Counted from the first letter of the stretch, positions 7,622-15,929 are shown. The stretch is DNA of 53,208 nucleotides from DASXSB01 sp036506275 (GCA_036506275.1 DASXSB010000104.1:1-53208), one strand, 5' to 3'. Translations and numbers: made by a program. The notes: generated by a model not told the origin, from the sequence alone.

Positions 7622-9331
7622 ATGAGCAAGAAGGTCTCGATCGAGAGCACGGCGGAGGCGTATCTGGAGCTGCTGGCGGCGCGCGGCGTGGAGTACTTCT
7701 TCGGGAACGCGGGGACGGATTTCGCGCCCATCATCGAGGCCTTCGCCAAGCGGGGCGCCGAGGGCAAGGCGCTGCCGCGTCCGATCACCGTCCCTCACGA
7801 GGTGACGGCGGTGGGCATGGCGCACGGCTACACGATGGTGACGGGACGGCCGCAAGTCGTGATGGTCCACGTCATCGTGGGGGCCGCCAACGCGCTCGGC
7901 GGCATCATCAACGCGAGCCGCAGCAACGTGCCCGTGCTGTTCACGGCCGGCCGCAACCCGATCACGGAGCTCGGCTTCCGCGGCAGCCGCACGCGCTCGA
8001 TCCACTGGGCGCAGGAGTCGTTCGACCAGGCGGGCATGGTGCGCGAGTTCGTGAAGTGGGACTACGAGCTCAGGAACTTCGCTCAGCTCGAGACCGTGGT
8101 CGATCGCGCGCTCGCGATCGCGCAGGCCGATCCGCCCGGCCCCGTCTACCTGACGCTGCCGCGCGAAGTTCTCGCGGAGCGCCACGAGACGCTCGAATAC
8201 GTCGACCCCGCGCGGGCGCCGCGGCCTTCGCCGACGGTGGCGGCGGCGGAGGCCGTCGAGGAGGCGGCGCGGGTGCTCGCGCGCGCCCGTCAGCCGATGA
8301 TCGTGGTGAAGGCGGCCGGCCGCGATCCCGCCGCCGTCCCCGCGCTCGTCCGGGTCGCGGAGGCGCTGGGCGCGCCCGTCTTCGAGCAAGCCCACACGTA
8401 CGTCAACTTCCCGCAAGACCATCGTCTCCACGCCGGCTACGACGCCACCACGTACCTGAAGGAGGCCGACGCCATCCTCGTGGTGGAATCCGACGCGCCG
8501 TGGTTTCCGCACCTGGCGGCGCCGCGCCCGGACGCCGCGATCGTACAGGTCGGCCTCGATCCGCTGTTCTCCCGCTACCCCGTGCGCGGCTTCGGCGGCG
8601 ACGTCGCCCTCGCGGGCGCGCCGCGATTGACGCTGGCCGCGCTCGCGGACGCCCTCGGTCGCGCCCTTCCTCCGGCCATGGTGGGCGCGCGCCGCGACCA
8701 CTGGCAGAGCGAGTTCACGCGGATGCGGGAAGCGTGGGCGCGACAGGCGCGCGGGGTCGCGGGCGATCGTCCGCTCGACATGGTGTGGGTCTCGCGCTGC
8801 GTCGGCGACGTCGTCGACGACGACACGATCGTGATCAACGAGTACGACCTCGATCCCACCCAGGCCTGCTTCCGGCAACCCGGGACGTACTTCGCCGCCT
8901 CGCCCGCGGGCGGCCTCGGCTGGGGCCTCGGCGCCGCCCTCGGGGCCAAGCTCGCCGACCGCCGCCGCACCGTGATCTGCTGCGTCGGCGACGGGTCGTA
9001 CATCTTCGGCACCCCCACCGCCGCCCACTTCGTGGCGCGCGCGCATGACCTGCCCGTGCTCTTCGTGATATTCAACAACCGCGCGTGGAACGCGGTGAAG
9101 CGCGCGGTGAAAGGCCTCGCTCCCGACGGGTGGACGGCGCGCACGGGCGCCATCCCCTTGAGCGATCTGGAGCCGGCGCCCGACTACGAGCTCGTGTGCC
9201 GGGCTTCCGGAGGCCACGGCGAGCGCGTGGACGATCCCGCCGCTCTTCCCGACGCCCTCGCGCGCTGCCTCCGCGTGGTGCGCGAGGAGAAGCGGCAGGC
9301 GCTGCTGAACGTGATCTGCAAGAAACCGTGA
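7622..9331 (+). CDS. Thiamine-pyrophosphate-dependent enzyme, acetolactate synthase/benzoylformate decarboxylase-like
   Basis: 569 residues with the three-domain POX family layout. The N-terminal Pyr domain has a conserved activating Glu in VPHEVTAVGMAHGY (E60), followed by a central FAD/Rossmann-like domain. The C-terminal PP domain has the TPP motif, GDG at 456-458 and Asn-Asn at 485-486. It is probably a 2-oxoacid decarboxylase or carboligase. Placement among UbiD, acyl-CoA ligase and amidohydrolase genes suggests breakdown of an organic acid rather than branched-chain amino-acid synthesis, and no regulatory small subunit follows. Of two tandem ATGs (7619, 7622) I chose 7622 because AAGGAG at 7611-7616 then has a 5-nt spacing. 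Confidence 0.85.
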   Translation: MSKKVSIESTAEAYLELLAARGVEYFFGNAGTDFAPIIEAFAKRGAEGKALPRPITVPHEVTAVGMAHGYTMVTGRPQVVMVHVIVGAANALGGIINASRSNVPVLFTAGRNPITELGFRGSRTRSIHWAQESFDQAGMVREFVKWDYELRNFAQLETVVDRALAIAQADPPGPVYLTLPREVLAERHETLEYVDPARAPRPSPTVAAAEAVEEAARVLARARQPMIVVKAAGRDPAAVPALVRVAEALGAPVFEQAHTYVNFPQDHRLHAGYDATTYLKEADAILVVESDAPWFPHLAAPRPDAAIVQVGLDPLFSRYPVRGFGGDVALAGAPRLTLAALADALGRALPPAMVGARRDHWQSEFTRMREAWARQARGVAGDRPLDMVWVSRCVGDVVDDDTIVINEYDLDPTQACFRQPGTYFAASPAGGLGWGLGAALGAKLADRRRTVICCVGDGSYIFGTPTAAHFVARAHDLPVLFVIFNNRAWNAVKRAVKGLAPDGWTARTGAIPLSDLEPAPDYELVCRASGGHGERVDDPAALPDALARCLRVVREEKRQALLNVICKKP

Positions 9332-9344
9332 GGAGGAGGGCGCC

Positions 9345-10352
9345 ATGACGGTCATCGACGCCGACGGACACGTCATCGAGACCACGGAGCAGGTTGCGCG
9401 GTACCTGGAAGAGCCGTACCGGCGCCGGCCGCTCGGGTTGTCGTTTTACCCCGCCGACGGCTGGGACCGGCGGCTGCTCGGCCGCCTCGGCGACTCCGCG
9501 AGCACGGCCGACGAGTGGCTCCGCGCCCTCGACAAGGGCGGGATGGAATCCACGGTCCTCTACCCGACGCTCGGCCTCTTCATGAGCTTCCTGCGCGACC
9601 GCGACTGGGCGGTGGCACTCTGCCGCGCCTACAACACGATGCTGGCGGAACAGTTCATCAAGGTGAGCCCGCGTCTCAAGGCGGTGGCGCTGCTCCCCGT
9701 GCAGGCGCCGGAGGCGGCCGCCGTCGAGCTGCGCCGCGCCGTGCGCGAACTCGGGTGCGTCGGCGCCATGCTCGCCGCCGACGGCCCTCACCTGCTCGGC
9801 GACGCCTGCTTCGATCCGGTGTACGCCGAAGCCCAGCGCCTCGGCGTGATGCTCGGCGTTCACGCGTCGGGCTCACATCTGGGCGGAGCCGGCGTGGATC
9901 TGTTCCCGCGCTTCATCCAGGCCCACACGTGCTCGCACGCCTTCGGCCAGATGCGACAGCTCACGTCGGTCATCCTCGAAGGCGTCCCCGAGCGCTTCCC
10001 CGACCTTCGCATCGCATTCCTGGAGGCGGGGTGCGGCTGGGCGCCATACTGGATGGAGCGGATGGACGACGAGTACGCCAAGCGCGCGGAGGAGGCGCCC
10101 GCGCTCAAGAAGCGGCCGAGCGAGTACGTGCGCTCCGGCACGATATACTTTTCGTGCGAGGCCGACGAGTGGCTGCTGCCGCAGGCGGTGAAGCTCGTGG
10201 GCGAGAACCAGATCGTCTACGCCTCCGACTTCCCGCACTGGGACCACAGCTTCCCGGGCTCCATCGACGAGATCCGGAATCGCGGCGACCTCACCGACGC
10301 CCAGAAGCAGAAGATCCTCGCCGACAACACCCGGCGGCTGTACGGGCTCTGA
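9345..10352 (+). CDS. Amidohydrolase family protein (amidohydrolase-2/ACMSD-like)
   Basis: 335 residues of the metal-dependent amidohydrolase-2 group, which includes decarboxylases and hydrolases of aromatic-derived acids. The N-terminal metal motif is degenerate (VIDADGHVIE, D-x-D-x-H in place of D-x-H-x-H). A later His lies in GVHASGSH, the strand FLEAGCGWAPYWMERMDDEY is typical, and the C-terminal metal Asp is in YASDFPHWDH. A strong ribosome binding site (AGGAGGAGG) precedes ATG 9345. It lies between the TPP enzyme and UbiD, so it probably acts in the same pathway; the reaction cannot be fixed from sequence. Confidence 0.85.
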   Translation: MTVIDADGHVIETTEQVARYLEEPYRRRPLGLSFYPADGWDRRLLGRLGDSASTADEWLRALDKGGMESTVLYPTLGLFMSFLRDRDWAVALCRAYNTMLAEQFIKVSPRLKAVALLPVQAPEAAAVELRRAVRELGCVGAMLAADGPHLLGDACFDPVYAEAQRLGVMLGVHASGSHLGGAGVDLFPRFIQAHTCSHAFGQMRQLTSVILEGVPERFPDLRIAFLEAGCGWAPYWMERMDDEYAKRAEEAPALKKRPSEYVRSGTIYFSCEADEWLLPQAVKLVGENQIVYASDFPHWDHSFPGSIDEIRNRGDLTDAQKQKILADNTRRLYGL

Positions 10353-10387
10353 CGGGCGGCGACGACCCTGATGGAGGAGGCCGCGCG

Positions 10388-11740
10388 ATGGCGCAAGATC
10401 TAAGGACGTTCGTCGATCTCGTCAAGCGCAAGAAGCCGGAAGACTTCCAGATCGTCTCCCGCGCCGTCGATCCCCGCTACGAGATCACGGCGGTGGTGGC
10501 CAAGCTGGAGCGGGAGCGGCGGCGGCCCGTCCTGCTGTTCGACAATGTCCGCGGCACGAAATTCCCCGTCCTCACCAACCTGCACGCCAGCCGGGCCCGG
10601 CTGGCGGCGGCCATGAACGCCGCCCCCGACGCCATGCTGCGCACGTACCTGGCGGCGATGGAGCGCCCGGTCCCGCCGCGCACGGTGAAGACGGGGCCCG
10701 TGAAGGAAGTCGTCCTGAAGGGCGATCAGGTGGATCTGCGCGCGCTGCCGCAGATCGTCCATCACGACCACGACGCGGGACCGTTTCTCACGGCATCGAT
10801 CTCGTTCGCGAAAGACCCGACGGGCGAGACCTGGAACTGCGCCTACAACAGGCTCATGATCAAGGGCCGCGACACCACGTCCATTCATCTGACGAACGGC
10901 AAGCATCTGTGGGAGTTCCACCGCATGGCGGAGGCGCGGGGGGAGCCGCTGCCGGTGGCCTTCGCGCTCGGCGTTCATCCGGCCATCGCCCTCGGCGCCC
11001 TCGCCATCGGCTCCATCGACGAGGACGAGCGCGCGATCATGGGCGCCCTCCTCGGCGAGCCGCTGGAGCTGGTCAAGTGCGAGACATCGGACGTGCTCGT
11101 GCCCGCCGCCGCCGAGATGGTGATCGAGGCCGAGATCCTGCCCCACGAGCGCACGGCGGAGGGCCCGTTCGGCGAGTTCACCGGCTATAGCCTCGGCGAG
11201 CGTAATCGCGAGGTGGTGAAGGTGCACGCCATCACGCATCGGGCGGGCGCCTGGTTCCAGGACATCACGGTGGCGCACCTCGACCACCTGCTGCTGTCCA
11301 CGATCCCCATGGAGGCGAACCTCTATCGCGCCGTGCGCGCGATGGTGCCGTCCGTGAAGGCCGTGCGCGTGCCCGGTCCCTTCACCTGCTATGTCTCCCT
11401 CGAGCAGCGGCTCCCGGGCCAGGGCAAGAACGCGATCATGGCCGTGCTCGGCGCCGATCTCTACATGAAGCGCGTGATCGTGGTCGATCACGACGTCGAC
11501 GTCTTCGACGATCGCCAGATGAACTGGGCCCTCGCCACCCGCTGTCAGCCCGATCGCGACATCGTCATCATCACCAACGCACGCGGCTCGGATCTCGACC
11601 CCTCCACCAAGGAGGACGGCTACACGGCGAAGTGGGGCGTGGACGCCACCGCGAAGCCGTCGCTCGCCGCCTACACGCCGCGCCACGCCGTGCCCGCCGA
11701 CGTGTGGGAGCGGATCCGGCTGGAGGAGTACCTGCCCTGA
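10388..11740 (+). CDS. UbiD family decarboxylase
   Basis: 450 residues. UbiD enzymes use prenylated FMN to (de)carboxylate aromatic or alpha,beta-unsaturated acids. Family blocks visible are LRTFVDLVKRK at the N-terminus, the QIVHHDHDAGPFLTASI region, TWNCAYNRLMIKG and the active-site Glu block EGPFGEFTGY. KWGVDATAK near the C-terminus is also typical. Start ATG 10388 has a GGAGGAGG Shine-Dalgarno about 7 nt upstream. No UbiX prenyltransferase is encoded nearby, so the cofactor must be made elsewhere. With the adjacent ligase and amidohydrolase, this points to aromatic or unsaturated-acid metabolism rather than ubiquinone synthesis. Confidence 0.9.
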   Translation: MAQDLRTFVDLVKRKKPEDFQIVSRAVDPRYEITAVVAKLERERRRPVLLFDNVRGTKFPVLTNLHASRARLAAAMNAAPDAMLRTYLAAMERPVPPRTVKTGPVKEVVLKGDQVDLRALPQIVHHDHDAGPFLTASISFAKDPTGETWNCAYNRLMIKGRDTTSIHLTNGKHLWEFHRMAEARGEPLPVAFALGVHPAIALGALAIGSIDEDERAIMGALLGEPLELVKCETSDVLVPAAAEMVIEAEILPHERTAEGPFGEFTGYSLGERNREVVKVHAITHRAGAWFQDITVAHLDHLLLSTIPMEANLYRAVRAMVPSVKAVRVPGPFTCYVSLEQRLPGQGKNAIMAVLGADLYMKRVIVVDHDVDVFDDRQMNWALATRCQPDRDIVIITNARGSDLDPSTKEDGYTAKWGVDATAKPSLAAYTPRHAVPADVWERIRLEEYLP

Positions 11741-13140
11741 GCTTCATCGCGAATCTGGAGACGGCCGCGCGCCGCCACGCCGACCGGCCCGCGCTGTTCT
11801 GGGAAAACGGCATGATCACCTACGCGGGCCTCTGGGCCCGCATGGGCGGGTTCGCGCAGTGGCTGGGGGAGCAGGGCGTGCGGCCGGGCGACCGCGTGGC
11901 GCTGACGCTCCTGAACTCGCGCGAGTTCGTGGTGGCGCTCCTCGGCGGGCTCGTGCACGGCGTGACGATGGCGCCGCTCGATCCCCTCCTCGCGCCTCAC
12001 GAGCGCGACCGCATTCTCGCCGACCTCCGACCGGCGCTGGTCATCGACAAGGTCGAGACACGGGTGGCGCCGTGCACGCCGGCGCCGCCGGCGGCACCCG
12101 CGCTGGTCCTCTACACGTCGGGAAGCACGGGCCAGCCGAAGGGCGCCGTTCTCTCCCACGCCGCGCTGAGCTTCGCCAGCCAGTCGTGGGCGGGACCGGT
12201 GATGAAGCTGACGCCCTATGACGTCGTCCTCGCCGTCCTCCCGCTCTCGCACTCGTTCGGTCTCAACGGCGCCCTCCTCGCGCCCTTGCACACGGGCGCC
12301 ACCGTCGTCCTCCTCGAGCGCTTCACGCCGGCGGCCGTGCTCGCCGCCATCGGGGGCCGCCGCGTCACGGTGTTCCCCGGCGTGACGACGATGTTCCAGC
12401 GCCTGCTCGCGGCCCCCGAGCTGGAACGCGCGGATCTCTCCAGCCTTCGCATCGCGCTGTCCGGCGCCGCCCCCTGCCCGTGGCGACTGTGTCAGGACTG
12501 GCAGAGCCGCACCGGCGTTCGGATCGTTCGCGGCTTCGGCATGTCGGAGGCCTTTCGCCCGATCTCCTATCTGGCCGACGATCACGCCGACCGCGCGGAC
12601 TCCATCGGGCGCGCCGTGCCCGGCGTGGAGCTGCGCATCGTGGACGACGCCGGCACGCCGCTGCGGACGGGCGCGGAGGGCGAGCTGTGGGTGCGCACGC
12701 CGGCCGTGATGGACGGCTACCTCGGCGCGCCGGAAGAGACGCGGGCGGTGCTCAGCGACGGCTGGTTCAAGACCGGCGACCTCGCCGTGATCTCGCCGGA
12801 TGGATTCGTGCGCATCGTCGGCCGCAAGCGCGAGCGGATCCTGCGCGCCGGCTACTCGATCTTCCCGTCCGAGGTGGAGTCGCTGCTGCTCACGCATTCC
12901 GCCGTCGCCGAGGCAGCGGTGGTGGGACGCCCCGACCCCGGGCTCGGCGAAGAGGTGGCGGCGTTCGTGGTGCGGAAGGCCGGCGCCGACGCGACACCCG
13001 AGGAGCTCATCGCCTACTGCAAGGAACGGCTCGCCGGCTACAAGTATCCGCGCACGGTGACGTTCGTCGACGCGCTTCCAAAGAGCGCGGCCGGCAAGGT
13101 CCTCAAGTCGCGTCTGCTCGCGCCCGAGGACAGGCCCTGA
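11737..13140 (+). CDS. AMP-dependent acyl-CoA synthetase/ligase, likely CTG start
   Basis: Class I adenylate-forming enzyme that activates a carboxylic acid to its CoA thioester. The phosphate-binding motif YTSGSTGQPKG is at residues 126-136, GFGMSEA (A5) near 267, the GWFKTGDL/GRKRER hinge near 344-370 and the A10 lysine at about K454 (SAAGKVLK). At 467 residues it is slightly short for the family. The family N-terminus (SFIANLETAARRHADRPALF) begins exactly at CTG 11737, which overlaps the UbiD TGA as CTGA and has GGAGGAG at 11722-11728 (8-nt spacing). The nearest conventional start, GTG 11704, has no ribosome binding site and would add 11 odd residues. Confidence 0.88.
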   Translation: MSFIANLETAARRHADRPALFWENGMITYAGLWARMGGFAQWLGEQGVRPGDRVALTLLNSREFVVALLGGLVHGVTMAPLDPLLAPHERDRILADLRPALVIDKVETRVAPCTPAPPAAPALVLYTSGSTGQPKGAVLSHAALSFASQSWAGPVMKLTPYDVVLAVLPLSHSFGLNGALLAPLHTGATVVLLERFTPAAVLAAIGGRRVTVFPGVTTMFQRLLAAPELERADLSSLRIALSGAAPCPWRLCQDWQSRTGVRIVRGFGMSEAFRPISYLADDHADRADSIGRAVPGVELRIVDDAGTPLRTGAEGELWVRTPAVMDGYLGAPEETRAVLSDGWFKTGDLAVISPDGFVRIVGRKRERILRAGYSIFPSEVESLLLTHSAVAEAAVVGRPDPGLGEEVAAFVVRKAGADATPEELIAYCKERLAGYKYPRTVTFVDALPKSAAGKVLKSRLLAPEDRP

Positions 13141-13586
13141 GCGGCCACCGGCGCGGGCCGAGCGCCACCGTCGACATCGTCATCGAGAACGGCGGGATCG
13201 TTCTCGTCCACCGCGCGCACGAACCGAAAGGCTGGGCACTACCCGGCGGGTTCGTCGACGCCGGCGAGACTGCGGAGGAAGCCGCGGTGCGCGAGGCGAA
13301 GGAAGAGACAGCGCTCGACGTGGAGCTGATCGAGCAGTTCGCCGTCTACTCCGATCCCGCGCGCGATCCGCGGGGCCCGACGCTGTCCGTGGTCTTCATC
13401 GCGCGCGCCCAGGGCGCGCCCCGCGGCGGCGACGACGCCGCCGATGCGCGAGTGTTTCCCCTCACCGCGCTCCCGTCACCGCTCTGCTTCGACCACGCGC
13501 GGATCATCGCTGACTACCGTCGCTATCGCGAGTCCGGCCTGCGCCCGCGCCTCGTCGGTCGCGCCGGGTCCGCGCCCGCGTCATAG
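13137..13586 (+). CDS. NUDIX hydrolase (ADP-ribose/nucleoside-diphosphate type), likely CTG start
   Basis: 149 residues with a complete NUDIX box starting at PGGFVDAGETAEEA and ending VREAKEETALDVE. The following YSDPARDPRGPTLSVVFIA is typical of ADP-ribose pyrophosphatase-like members. No ATG, GTG or TTG is available near the fold's N-terminus. CTG 13137 overlaps the ligase stop (CTGA) and has GAGGA at 13126-13130 six nt upstream, so it is the likely start. It is the last gene of the block beginning at 1839. A CoA-type substrate is conceivable given the ligase neighbour, but nothing specific shows it. Confidence 0.8.
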   Translation: MSGHRRGPSATVDIVIENGGIVLVHRAHEPKGWALPGGFVDAGETAEEAAVREAKEETALDVELIEQFAVYSDPARDPRGPTLSVVFIARAQGAPRGGDDAADARVFPLTALPSPLCFDHARIIADYRRYRESGLRPRLVGRAGSAPAS

Positions 13587-13617
13587 CCGTCGCCGATTTG
13601 TCCTGTCGAAGCGTTGG

Positions 13618-13772
13618 TGTAGCTTCGGCCACTCCCGTCCATGTCGATGTAGCGTCGGCCATTCGTCCGCGTTGGGGTGTAGCTTCGCCCATGCCCGGCC
13701 GGGTGGATGTAGCTTCGGCGATTAGTCCGCGTAAGGCGTAGCAGGCCCGTCTCTTGGTGATCGTCGTCGTAG
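13618..13772 (+). repeat. Degenerate tandem repeat, ~30 bp period
   Basis: TGTAGC-type units start at 13618, 13648, 13678 and 13708 (exactly 30 bp apart). Weaker copies (CGTAGC) are at 13737 and 13768. The core reads TGTAGCTTCGGCCATTCG with variation. Units 1 and 3 resemble each other more than units 2 and 4, and the latter two share TTnGTCCGCGT, so there is a 60-bp higher-order period. In one frame it encodes a 10-residue repeat (CSFGHSRP-like). Confidence 0.75.
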
Positions 13773-13873
13773 CGTCACGGCGGATCCTTCGTGTCGTGGC
13801 TCTCCCGGCGCGACTTCTCTGTTTCATTCCGACGCCGGCCCGCTGAAAATTTCCGCCGCTCCACCGCCGCACT

Positions 13874-13915
13874 TGAAAGAAGTCCGTCGTTCCGCGATCT
13901 CGGTGAAAGAAGTCC
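13874..13915 (+). repeat. Two direct copies of TGAAAGAAGTCC, 30 bp apart
   Basis: The 12-mer TGAAAGAAGTCC occurs at 13874-13885 and 13904-13915. The 30-bp period equals that of the repeat block about 100 bp upstream, although the sequences differ. Confidence 0.6.
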
Positions 13916-14160
13916 AGTTCGATTCGTACCGGCTGCGAGAACGACGTGACGACGAGCACGCGCGCGTGCCGGCGAAGTGGTTCGCAACATGCGCAACTGA
14001 AATTACGTCCACCCTCGTTCTACTTTTGCGTCGCGCGCGCTGCGCGCTCTCTCAGCGTGTCGACGGCGATGGCTTTGCAGCGCGGGCGCATCACGCATAT
14101 CGGACGCCACAGTGTTTCCATCCGCTTGCACATCGTTTGTGATTCTCGCCACGCGCGTCG

Positions 14161-14176
14161 AGGCACGTTGGTTGCT
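14161..14176 (+). promoter_or_regulatory. Sigma-54-type (-24/-12) promoter
   Basis: AGGCACG-TTGG-TTGCT matches the RpoN consensus TGGCACG-N4-TTGCW except for the first base, with GG and GC spaced 12 bp apart. Predicted transcription start is about 14187, 25 nt before the ATG at 14212. Confidence 0.65.
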
Positions 14177-14211
14177 CGTGGTCCTCGCCATCTTTCGAAA
14201 ATGGAGGTTCC

Positions 14212-14781
14212 ATGATCAAGAAGTCCGTGTCCATTTTCCTCGCGACATTGATGCTCGTCGTGTTCATGGCGCCGCTGCCCACGGTGGCGCAAGCTCCCAC
14301 CGGCGCCGGCGCCGGTCTCACCGTGCCCGTGACGGGGCGCGCCCAGTCAGGGGGAAGAGTCACCGGCACCTTCACGATCGCGAAATTCGTCGATACCGGT
14401 GACGCGTCGAATCCCATCGGCGCCGTGGGGACCCTCGTGCTCCAGCTGCCGACCGGGCAGATGGCGACGACGCAGGTCACGATGCCGGTACAGCTCGCCA
14501 GCGGCGGCGGCTCGAGCGCCACGAGCGGCGCGGTCACCGCCCAGTTGTTGACGTGCGAGATCCTCGACCTCACGCTCGGTCCGCTCGATCTGAATCTCCT
14601 TGGCCTCGTGATCCATCTGGATCGAGTTCACCTCACCATCGAGGCCAACCCGGCCGGTGGCCTCCTTGGGCAGTTGCTGTGCGCGATCGCCAACCTGCTC
14701 GGCCCCGGTGGCATCATTACCAACCTGGCCCAGTTGCTGATCCTTCTGAACCAGCTCCTCGCGTTCCTCGGCGGCCTGTAA
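14212..14781 (+). CDS. Secreted hypothetical protein
   Basis: 189 residues with a Sec signal peptide (MIKKSVSIFLATLMLVVFMA, cleavage near AQA at 26-28). The mature protein has a Gly/Thr-rich N-terminal part followed by a hydrophobic Leu-rich C-terminal half (LGPLDLNLLGLVIHLDRVHL near 122-141, then LLGQLLCAIANLLGP). The two cysteines, in TCEILDLTLG and LLCAIANL, could pair. I do not recognise a named domain. GGAGG sits 4 nt before the ATG. A sigma-54-type promoter and a strong downstream hairpin make this a self-contained transcription unit, convergent with a collagen-like gene. Confidence 0.75.
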   Translation: MIKKSVSIFLATLMLVVFMAPLPTVAQAPTGAGAGLTVPVTGRAQSGGRVTGTFTIAKFVDTGDASNPIGAVGTLVLQLPTGQMATTQVTMPVQLASGGGSSATSGAVTAQLLTCEILDLTLGPLDLNLLGLVIHLDRVHLTIEANPAGGLLGQLLCAIANLLGPGGIITNLAQLLILLNQLLAFLGGL

Positions 14782-14788
14782 CGAGCAC

Positions 14789-14815
14789 GGGGCGAGAGGG
14801 CTCTCCTCTCGCCCC
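14789..14815 (+). terminator. Stem-loop terminator candidate
   Basis: Perfect 11-bp stem GGGGCGAGAGG / CCTCTCGCCCC with a 5-nt loop, 8 nt after the stop of the secreted protein. No T-tract follows, so termination may be partial or factor-assisted. It may serve both convergent genes. Confidence 0.6.
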
Positions 14816-14854
14816 GCCCCGCCGCCCGCCGGCGCATGAGCGCCTGATCTCGTG

Positions 14855-15874
14855 TCACTCCGTCGTGATCAGCACGAGACCGTGGCAGCCTCCAAATGAA
14901 TCGCCGTTGAACGGAACGTCCCCGGCGACGGAGACGCCGAACACGTAGGTCACACCCGGCGTCAAGGCAAGACGCGCGGCCGAAGTCGCGCTCGCGGCGT
15001 GCTGGATCTCGGCGAATGCGTACGTCCTCGTCACGGGGCGAAACGGTCCACCGTTTTGGCTCGCCGTGATCAAGACCCACAGTGTTCCGCCGATGGTGGT
15101 CGAACGACTCGCGTACGAGGCCTGCCCAGTGATCGCCGCCACGTCGCCGGCGGCGGCGGTGTAGGGTGCGGTCTTGCACTGCTCGGGTGTGACGTCGCCC
15201 CCGCGCGCGGGAAGCGTGTCGGCAAAGGGAGCATCGAACGCGAGGCTCTTGACGCCGCCTCCCGCCGGTCCTGCTGGTCCCGCCGGCCCGGTAGGTCCTT
15301 GCGGGCCCATCGGCCCTTCGACTCCTTGTGGCCCCGCCGCGCCGGCGGGACCGGCAACGCCCGCGGGACCCGGAACACCCGCGGGACCCGGAACGCCTGC
15401 GGGACCCGGAACGCCGGGATCGCCCTTGGGACCTTGAGGTCCGGCCGCCCCCGTATCGCCCTTCGGACCCTGAGGCCCGGCCGCTCCGGGATCACCCTTC
15501 GGGCCTTGCGGGCCGACGGCGCCGATCGTCACGTCGAAAGGCACCGACGGCACCGTCAGCGTGGACCCCACCACCGTCGCGGAGACGATCAAACTGTACG
15601 TCGCGGCATCGACGCCGCCCGCGGGCAACTGCGCCGTGATGTGGGTGTCGGTGTGAGTCACCACGGTGAGCGGTGTTCCGGCCAGCGTCACCTTTGGGAC
15701 GCCCGTCCCGAAGTGGATGCCGTCGATCAAGAGCTGCGTGGAGCTGAGATCCGTATCCGCGCGCGCGATCTGTGGCAGAGGCAGCTGCGCGATCTGCGCC
15801 GCCGCGGGAGCGATGCCCACGAGAATCAGCGCGACGCAGACCGCGACCGCCTTGGCGAACGACGTCGGTTTCAT
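14855..15874 (-). CDS. Collagen-like secreted protein with IPT/TIG-like domain (paralogue 1)
   Basis: 339 residues, exported by an ordinary signal peptide (cleavage near AAAQ at 27). Residues 28-120 form a beta-rich IPT/TIG-like module (LLIDGIHFGTGVPKVTLAG). A stalk of about 29 uninterrupted Gly-X-Y triplets follows at 121-207, including several GPKGDP/GPKGDT triplets. A head of about 130 residues with two cysteines is predicted to be beta-rich. This is a trimeric-stalk surface-protein architecture. ATG 15874 has AAAGGAG just upstream. A sigma-54-type promoter (15930-15947) and the shared upstream element (16009-16037) precede it. Paralogues are at 17977 and 26087; their heads are unrelated. 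Confidence 0.85.
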   Translation of the reverse strand: MKPTSFAKAVAVCVALILVGIAPAAAQIAQLPLPQIARADTDLSSTQLLIDGIHFGTGVPKVTLAGTPLTVVTHTDTHITAQLPAGGVDAATYSLIVSATVVGSTLTVPSVPFDVTIGAVGPQGPKGDPGAAGPQGPKGDTGAAGPQGPKGDPGVPGPAGVPGPAGVPGPAGVAGPAGAAGPQGVEGPMGPQGPTGPAGPAGPAGGGVKSLAFDAPFADTLPARGGDVTPEQCKTAPYTAAAGDVAAITGQASYASRSTTIGGTLWVLITASQNGGPFRPVTRTYAFAEIQHAASATSAARLALTPGVTYVFGVSVAGDVPFNGDSFGGCHGLVLITTE

Positions 15875-15929
15875 GCCTTTCTCCTTTGCTCCGCCGCCAT
15901 CCAACGTGGCCGGCATGTCGGGCGTCATC

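Larger units (their letters stand above)
13587..14160 (+). other. Non-coding interval with short-period repeats
   Basis: No convincing gene was found here. Open frames on both strands are low-complexity products of the repeats and have no ribosome binding site. The interval holds a 30-bp-period repeat block (13618-13772) and a two-copy 12-bp motif 30 bp apart (13874, 13904). It is less GC-rich in places than its surroundings. A decayed mobile-element end is one possible explanation; no transposase frame was recognised. Confidence 0.5.

Noticed and set aside
5526..9385. Long minus-strand open frames (596 and 657 codons) across the TRAP permease and TPP enzyme genes
   Set aside because: They are His/Arg/Asp-rich antisense shadows of strongly recognisable plus-strand genes, expected in very GC-rich DNA, with no family similarity.
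13618..13772. Possible CRISPR array
   Set aside because: Units are contiguous, degenerate and lack unique spacers between conserved repeats; no cas gene is present.
13504..13959. 151-codon minus-strand frame through the 30-bp repeats
   Set aside because: Open only because of the repeat; no ribosome binding site, no family similarity, antisense to the end of the NUDIX gene.
15245..15535. DNA-level repeat in the collagen stalk
   Set aside because: Fully explained by Gly-X-Y coding repeats of the protein; the same holds for about 18505-18750 and 26550-26795.
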